From Deltaproteobacteria bacterium (GTDB lineage Bacteria; Desulfobacterota; DSM-4660; Desulfatiglandales; B25-G16), in contig JAGYMO010000154.1 of NCBI GenBank assembly GCA_018400255.1, positions 1 through 11,266 on the forward strand: 11,266 nucleotides of DNA. Reading direction: 5' to 3'. The translations under genes and the position numbers were made by a program. The notes beneath the pieces are model-generated. The model worked only from the letters and a program-made list of their open reading frames with translations, ran no database searches and was not told where the DNA came from. Positions 7,398 through 11,266 of this stretch are shown here, piece after piece; the first letter of the stretch is position 1, and each line of letters opens with the position of its first letter.

Positions 7398-7850
7398 TTA
7401 AACATGAATAGATAAATCATCCGCATGTAGTTTTTGCAGCATTGTCTTGATCGGACTTGGACCTAATGCCCTGATTTTTTCATCCATTTCTCTAGCAACC
7501 TCTGAAAATCTGGGCCCGTCAGAAGCAGCAATGTTATACATTTCCAAGCGGTCTCCCCCAACGCCTATCTCATCAAGTAATTGTTTTGTATATTGCACCC
7601 TCTTTTTGGCCCTCAAATTACCTGTAAGATAGTGACACTCACCTTCAAGGCATCCAACCACATATACACCATCGGCCCCCCTTTGAAAGGCCTCCATAAG
7701 GTGAATGACATCCACTCTGCCGGTGCATGGTACCTGGATAATCCTTATACTATCAGGATATGACAAGCGCATCGAACCTGCCAGGTCCGCAGCCTCGTAT
7801 CCTCAGTATATGCAACAAAAAGAAACAATAACCGGGTTAAATTCCATCAT
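7398..7850 (-). CDS. mvhD: MvhD-type iron-sulfur subunit, selenocysteine-containing (UGA at 7805-7803 read through)
   Basis: Small iron-sulfur subunit that in known complexes links HdrA to a hydrogenase, formate dehydrogenase or other partner. The full reading is 150 residues, normal for the family. It starts at ATG 7850, immediately after the hdrA TAA, with GGAGG at 7866-7862 (11-base spacing) inside the end of hdrA. Residues 1-25 read MMEFNPVIVSFCCIYU then GYEAADLAG; position 16 is the UGA, aligned with the second cysteine of the family's CxxC-type motif (C12, C13, U16). Further family features are the VPCTGRVD stretch (C43), the CLEGECHYLTGNLRAKKR stretch and the RALGP near the C-terminus. 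Starting at the internal ATG 7772 would leave 124 residues, remove the cluster-ligand motif and lack a good ribosome site, so I reject that start. metV follows after 33 bases. The family assignment is strong; selenocysteine is inferred from the motif and the hairpin. Confidence 0.93.
7773..7789 (-). promoter_or_regulatory. Predicted bacterial SECIS hairpin inside mvhD
   Basis: The mRNA reads CGGACCU-GGC-AGGUUCG. Seven base pairs (one of them G-U) close a 3-base loop that starts with G. Twenty bases separate the UGA from the loop. Bacterial SECIS elements lie just downstream of the UGA within the coding region, with a short apical loop carrying an early G, so position and shape both fit. The stem also encodes the conserved ADLAGS residues, so pairing constraint and protein constraint overlap. 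The structure was found by eye and no folding energy was computed. Confidence 0.78.
7803..7805 (-). other. In-frame UGA, predicted selenocysteine codon 16 of mvhD
   Basis: The plus-strand TCA is TGA on the coding strand. Family-like sequence continues on both sides of it (FCCIY before, GYEAADLAG after) with no frame change. Most MvhD proteins have cysteine here, and Cys-to-Sec exchange in MvhD/VhuD-type subunits is known from methanogens and from deltaproteobacteria. The selA, selB and selC genes needed for this would have to be elsewhere in the genome. Confidence 0.9.
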
Positions 7851-10800
7851 TTACTGTATTGCCTCCATCAATGCATCAACCTGTGCAAGGATTTGATTAT
7901 CCTCGAAATGTTGAAGTGTAATAGCCTTGGCTGGACATTCAGCTGCACATATGCCGCATCCATGACATTTGGAAATATCAATCTCTGAAACCCCATCCTC
8001 ATTAATAAATGGTACTTCATAAGGGCATGCCCTTACGCAAATCAGGCAAGCAGCGCAAAGTTCCGGGTCTACCTTTGCCACAACGCCGCCTACCTCTATA
8101 TAATCCTTTGCCAATAGGCTGCACGCCCTTGAAGAGGCCGCCAAGGCCTGGCTAATAGTTTCATCAATCCGCTTAGGGGAATGCGCTGTGCCGCATATAA
8201 AAATACCGTCGGTCTGAGTATCTACTGGGCGTAATTTTACGTGGGCCTCCAAAAAGAAATGATCGCTCGTTAACGGTGCCTTAAGCATATTTGAAATCTC
8301 CTCTGTGTCTCCTGCAACCATACCAGCGCTTAAAATTAACTGATCAGGAAGTATAGTCACATCCCTGCCTAAGGTAATATCCCTAAAACTAACCTGAATC
8401 TTGGCATCAACTTCTTCTACCTTGGGCTCCTCATGTTCTTTAAAACGGAGAAAATGGACCCCTAGCTCCCTTGCCCTTCTATAATAATCCTCAGCAAAGC
8501 CATAAGTCCTGATGTCCCTGTAGAGTATATATATACTATTGGCGGGATTAATCTCCTTTAAGGCAATAGCATTCTTTATTGCCTGCTGACAGCAAACACG
8601 GCTGCAATTAGGATTTTCGACATTTCTTGATCCAACGCACTGTATCATTACAATATTGTGCCATCCTTTAGCGACTTCCTTATCCTTCAAAAGAATATCC
8701 TCTAATTCAACCTGTGTTTTGACAGATCCATTTTTACCATACAAGTATTCCTTAGGCTCATATTCTTTCGCCCCCGTAGCGATAATCAATGCTCCATGGT
8801 TCACCTCCCTGTGATACATGGCAGGACCAACATTCAGTAGTGTTTTAAAATTACCCCTTGAACCGGAAAAATCGGCTAAAAGCGCCTCCTTAAGGACCTG
8901 AATGTTATCATCGTTGCTCACCTTTTCTATCAGGTCTTCTATGTATGCTTGGACGTCATCGCCCTGTAAGGTTCTATGAATCTTTCGTGCCATTCCCCCT
9001 AATTCCCTTTCCACCTCAACAAGAACTACCTCAAAACCTTGACTCGAAATATCCAACGCCGCTGTCATACCTGCAACCCCTCCACCAAGAATCAGGGCCC
9101 TTTTTATTACCGGAAGTTTTGATCTGGAAAGAGGCAAAAGCTTCGCCGCATTGGATACTGCCATTCTGACCAAATCCTTTGCCTTCTTCGTCGCACCCTC
9201 CTTATCAGATTGATGAACCCAGGAATCCTGGTCCCTGATGTTTGCCATACTAAAAAGATACGGGTTAAGCCCCGCCTCTCGTATTGTATCCTGGAATAAA
9301 GACTCGTGTGTCCTGGTGGAACAGGATGCTACGACCACCCTGTTTAATCTGTGTTCTCTTATCCTTTCTTTAATCTTAACCTGTGTATCCTGTGAACAGG
9401 TAAATAAATTTTCCTCCGCCAACACTACATTAGGCAGGGAAGAGGCATATTTCGTTACCTCAGGGACATTAACGACACCCCCGATATTGGTCCCACAATG
9501 GCAGACAAACACGCCTATACGAGGCTCCCGCCCAATAACATCTATTTCTTCAGGGTACTGCTTTTCCTTTGTAAGGCTAAATCTTGCACTGGATAAAAGA
9601 CTTGAGGCTTTGGCCGCCGCTGCACTTGCCTGCGTTACTGTCTCCGGTATATCCTTTGGACCCTGGAAGACACCACAGACAAATATTCCCTGACTTGTTG
9701 TCTGTACAGGGTCAAAATAGCCGGTCTCAACGAAATTGTAATGATTTAAACCCACACCAATAGTATTAGATAGGTCAACTGACTCCTTTGGTATATCAAG
9801 CCCAACAGACAATACAACCATATCAAATTCCTCTTGCACAACCCTGCTACCTTCGTCTACATATCGTATTATAAGATCACCTTCATTATCTCCCGGCAAT
9901 ATCGTATTTACCCTGGATTTAATATACCTCACGCCCATTTCGTCCCTTGACCTATTAAAAAATTTTTCAAAATCCTTGCCATAGGTCCTTATATCTATGT
10001 AGAAAATAGCGGCATCAAGTTCAATGTCGCTATGTTCTTTGGCCACCATAGATTGTTTGACGGCATACGTGCAACAAACACCTGAGCAATAGCCTTTATC
10101 ACCTGAATGGACATTCCTGGAACCGACACACTGTATCCAGGCTATCTTTTGGGGTTCCTTTTTATCAGAAGGGCGGAGAAGGCGGCCCTGGTAAGGGCCT
10201 GTTGCGCTCAATATCCTCTCGAATTCTAAACTTGTAACCACATTGGGAAATTGCTTATAATTGTAGGTGTCACTAACTGCGGGGTCATATGTTTGGAATC
10301 CTGTTGCAAGAATAACAGCCCCGGCATTCACTGTTATCTCTTTTTCAGTCTGACTAAAATCAACCGCATCTGCAGGGCAAAACTTTTCACAGACCCTGCA
10401 TTTTCCCTTCTCAAAATATATGCAATTGTCAGCATCTATAACATATTTTAATGGAACAGCCTGGGGGTAACGTATGTGGGCCGACTTTCTTTTTGTAAGC
10501 CCTGCGTTATAATCATCAGGGACTTTTTTAGGACATTTTTCAGAACATGTACCGCATGCGATGCATTTATCCAGGTCTATATACCTTGGTTTCTGTTTTA
10601 ATAAAACCTGGAAATTCCCAGGCTCTCCGGTAATGGCCTTTACCTCAGTGAGGGTAAGGATTTCAATATTGAGGTTCTTGCCACATTCGACAAGTTTCGG
10701 GGACATGATACACATTGAACAGTCATTTGTAGGGAATGTCTTATCGAGTTGAGACATTCTACCCCCAATGCTGGAAGATTTTTCAACGAGATAAACGTAA

Positions 10801-10889
10801 AGGCCGGAATCTGCAAGATCAAGAGATGCTTGTATGCCTCCAATTCCCCCTCCCACGACAACAACAGCGCCTGTTTTTTCTTTTGCCAT
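7851..10889 (-). CDS. hdrA: Double-module HdrA-like FAD/iron-sulfur subunit
   Basis: Cytosolic electron-transfer flavoprotein related to heterodisulfide reductase subunit A, 1012 residues against about 650 for archaeal HdrA. Domains: a first FAD module (about 8-440; GGGIGG at 13-18) carrying an inserted two-cluster ferredoxin (C109, C112, C115, C119; C156, C164, C167, C171); an HdrA N-terminal-type iron-sulfur domain (about 455-590; C463, C465, C498, C523); a second FAD module (about 596-930; GGGVAG at 602-607) without the ferredoxin insert; and a C-terminal 2x[4Fe-4S] ferredoxin (C945, C948, C951, C955; C975, C978, C981, C985). Both FAD modules contain CVGSRNV followed by a cysteine trio (C268/C272/C273 and C762/C766/C767). 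I chose the ATG at 10889, preceded by AGGGGATTT; a TTG nine codons upstream at 10916 is in frame but has no ribosome site. The stop abuts mvhD. The domain assignment is strong; the electron partners are inferred. Confidence 0.95.
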   Translation of the reverse strand: MAKEKTGAVVVVGGGIGGIQASLDLADSGLYVYLVEKSSSIGGRMSQLDKTFPTNDCSMCIMSPKLVECGKNLNIEILTLTEVKAITGEPGNFQVLLKQKPRYIDLDKCIACGTCSEKCPKKVPDDYNAGLTKRKSAHIRYPQAVPLKYVIDADNCIYFEKGKCRVCEKFCPADAVDFSQTEKEITVNAGAVILATGFQTYDPAVSDTYNYKQFPNVVTSLEFERILSATGPYQGRLLRPSDKKEPQKIAWIQCVGSRNVHSGDKGYCSGVCCTYAVKQSMVAKEHSDIELDAAIFYIDIRTYGKDFEKFFNRSRDEMGVRYIKSRVNTILPGDNEGDLIIRYVDEGSRVVQEEFDMVVLSVGLDIPKESVDLSNTIGVGLNHYNFVETGYFDPVQTTSQGIFVCGVFQGPKDIPETVTQASAAAAKASSLLSSARFSLTKEKQYPEEIDVIGREPRIGVFVCHCGTNIGGVVNVPEVTKYASSLPNVVLAEENLFTCSQDTQVKIKERIREHRLNRVVVASCSTRTHESLFQDTIREAGLNPYLFSMANIRDQDSWVHQSDKEGATKKAKDLVRMAVSNAAKLLPLSRSKLPVIKRALILGGGVAGMTAALDISSQGFEVVLVEVERELGGMARKIHRTLQGDDVQAYIEDLIEKVSNDDNIQVLKEALLADFSGSRGNFKTLLNVGPAMYHREVNHGALIIATGAKEYEPKEYLYGKNGSVKTQVELEDILLKDKEVAKGWHNIVMIQCVGSRNVENPNCSRVCCQQAIKNAIALKEINPANSIYILYRDIRTYGFAEDYYRRARELGVHFLRFKEHEEPKVEEVDAKIQVSFRDITLGRDVTILPDQLILSAGMVAGDTEEISNMLKAPLTSDHFFLEAHVKLRPVDTQTDGIFICGTAHSPKRIDETISQALAASSRACSLLAKDYIEVGGVVAKVDPELCAACLICVRACPYEVPFINEDGVSEIDISKCHGCGICAAECPAKAITLQHFEDNQILAQVDALMEAIQ

Positions 10890-10936
10890 AAATCCCCTGA
10901 AACTATTTCTATGCAAAAAGGATAATAATGTCCTTC

Positions 10937-10956
10937 ATTAAGCCAAGGGGCTTAAT
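10937..10956 (-). promoter_or_regulatory. Perfect 8-bp inverted repeat 47 bases before the hdrA start
   Basis: ATTAAGCC and GGCTTAAT form a perfect 8-bp dyad with a 4-base spacer. It sits between hairpin A and the hdrA ATG. It could act as an operator in DNA or as a hairpin in the leader RNA. I could not find a convincing -35/-10 or -24/-12 promoter around it, so its role is open. Confidence 0.45.
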
Positions 10957-10984
10957 TTCAAAGGTTGTGCAATAACTCTCTCAA

Positions 10985-11023
10985 CCCTTCGGCTCAAAGT
11001 AACATAGACTTTGCTTCGAAGGG
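10985..11023 (-). repeat. 39-base two-segment hairpin in the hdrA upstream region (hairpin A)
   Basis: The plus strand reads CCCTTCG, 3 bases, CAAAGT, a 7-base loop, ACTTTG, 3 bases, CGAAGGG. The outer 7 bp and inner 6 bp pair perfectly, separated by a 3/3 internal loop. No run of T follows on either strand, so a simple intrinsic terminator is unlikely. The shape resembles dispersed palindromic (REP-like) elements, but only one copy is visible here. A leader-RNA structure is the alternative. Confidence 0.55.
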
Positions 11024-11057
11024 CTAAAAACAGGGATATAGACCTTGATTTTAGGCC
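11021..11057 (-). repeat. Imperfect hairpin in the hdrA upstream region (hairpin B)
   Basis: On the minus strand a 15-base arm starting GGCCTAAAATCAAGG can pair with an arm ending in TTTTTAGCCC at 12 of 15 positions, around a 7-base loop TCTATAT. It could be a weak terminator for the upstream gene or a leader structure; there is no T-tract directly after it. Its last three bases (11023-11021) are also part of the next hairpin, so the two cannot fully form together. Confidence 0.4.
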
Positions 11058-11172
11058 TTTAGAAAAAAAGCAACTCCATTAACCTTATGTGATATAAATT
11101 TTTATAAAAAACTTTTATCTCAATATTCAGCAAGCACAAAAAATTATTAGAACTTCATAAAAGATTGTACTT

Positions 11173-11266
11173 TTAAAAAAATTCCTCTATCTTGCTTATG
11201 TCTAAACGGTTATACCCTAATCCAAGGGTTTTTCCGTCTATCCCAAGGCTCAATCCAAGAAGCTGC
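11173..11266 (-). CDS. C-terminal tail of an unrecognised gene, cut by the window edge
   Basis: Reading the minus strand from 11265 gives 30 open codons that begin QLLGLSLGIDGKTLGLG and end in DISKIEEFF, followed by TAA at 11175-11173. The mix of hydrophobic and charged residues and the clean stop look like a real protein C-terminus. The other minus frame starting at 11266 closes after 18 codons. I do not recognise the family. The gene lies upstream of hdrA in the same orientation but is separated from it by about 280 bases, so it is probably not in the same tight operon. With so little sequence this could still be a chance open stretch. Confidence 0.5.
   Translation of the reverse strand, partial: QLLGLSLGIDGKTLGLGYNRLDISKIEEFF

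Noticed and set aside
7398..7772. mvhD as a 124-residue protein starting at the ATG at 7772
   Set aside because: It lacks the N-terminal motif of the family, has no good ribosome site and leaves 78 bases after hdrA unused; the extended Sec reading explains all of these.
9238..9693. Plus-strand open frame of 151 codons inside hdrA
   Set aside because: It is a shadow of the strongly supported minus-strand HdrA, with no family signal. The same holds for the plus-strand frames at 659-946, 2580-3036, 5754-6381 and 6954-7166.
10890..10916. hdrA start at the TTG codon nine codons upstream
   Set aside because: There is no ribosome site before it, and the added residues do not look like HdrA; the ATG at 10889 has AGGGG in front.
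10990..11172. A sigma-54 or sigma-70 promoter for hdrA
   Set aside because: Several TTG-containing candidates were tried, but none has a -10 (or -12) element at acceptable spacing; AT-rich sequence gives chance matches.
1..11266. CRISPR array, insertion sequence, phage or attachment site
   Set aside because: No regularly spaced direct repeats, transposase or integrase sequence was seen; all genes are of ordinary metabolic or regulatory type in one direction.

Overview
All recognisable genes lie on the minus strand, so the window reads biologically from high to low coordinates. Base composition is AT-leaning (around 40% GC, judged by eye). The gene content is an HdrA/MvhD-type flavin/iron-sulfur electron-transfer pair joined to both subunits of a MetV/MetF methylene-tetrahydrofolate reductase, followed by many soluble two-component proteins. 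This suggests an anaerobic bacterium with a Wood-Ljungdahl pathway, most likely a sulfate-reducing or syntrophic member of the Desulfobacterota (old Deltaproteobacteria) or a relative such as Nitrospirota. The assignment is inference from gene families; there is no marker gene in the window.

Layout along the minus strand: (1) the 3' tail of an unrecognised gene (11266-11173). (2) A roughly 280-base untranslated region with three hairpins (11057-10937). (3) A C1/electron-transfer operon: a double-length HdrA (10889-7851), MvhD (7850-7398), MetV (7364-6696) and MetF (6699-5767). (4) A 236-base intergenic region holding a good sigma-70-type promoter framed by an 11-bp inverted repeat. (5) A regulatory operon: single-domain response regulator (5530-5144), two adjacent small ACT-domain proteins (5072-4542 and 4536-4048), a PAS-PAS histidine kinase (4028-2535), a receiver-PAS-histidine kinase hybrid (2519-1047) and a divergent XdhC-family protein (990-193). 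(6) A 192-base tail with a promoter and palindrome pointing at a gene beyond the left edge.

The most important observation is that mvhD is a selenoprotein gene that a standard ORF caller truncates. The ATG-initiated remnant starting at 7772 lacks the family's N-terminal cysteine motif. Reading upstream in the same frame through a single UGA (7805-7803) gives a start at 7850, directly after the hdrA stop codon and with a good Shine-Dalgarno site. It also restores an N-terminus with the motif FCCIYU-GYEAADLAG. A 7-bp hairpin with a GGC loop lies 20 nt past the UGA, as expected for a bacterial SECIS element.

How the genes may work together (inference): MetF/MetV reduce methylene-THF to methyl-THF, or oxidise methyl-THF in the reverse direction. 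HdrA and the Sec-containing MvhD pass electrons to or from them, possibly with flavin-based electron bifurcation as proposed for the Moorella MetVF-HdrABC-MvhD complex. HdrB and HdrC are not in this window. The downstream regulators have their own promoter. They combine phosphorelay parts with ACT (small-ligand-binding) proteins and could sense a metabolite or redox signal, but no target is visible.
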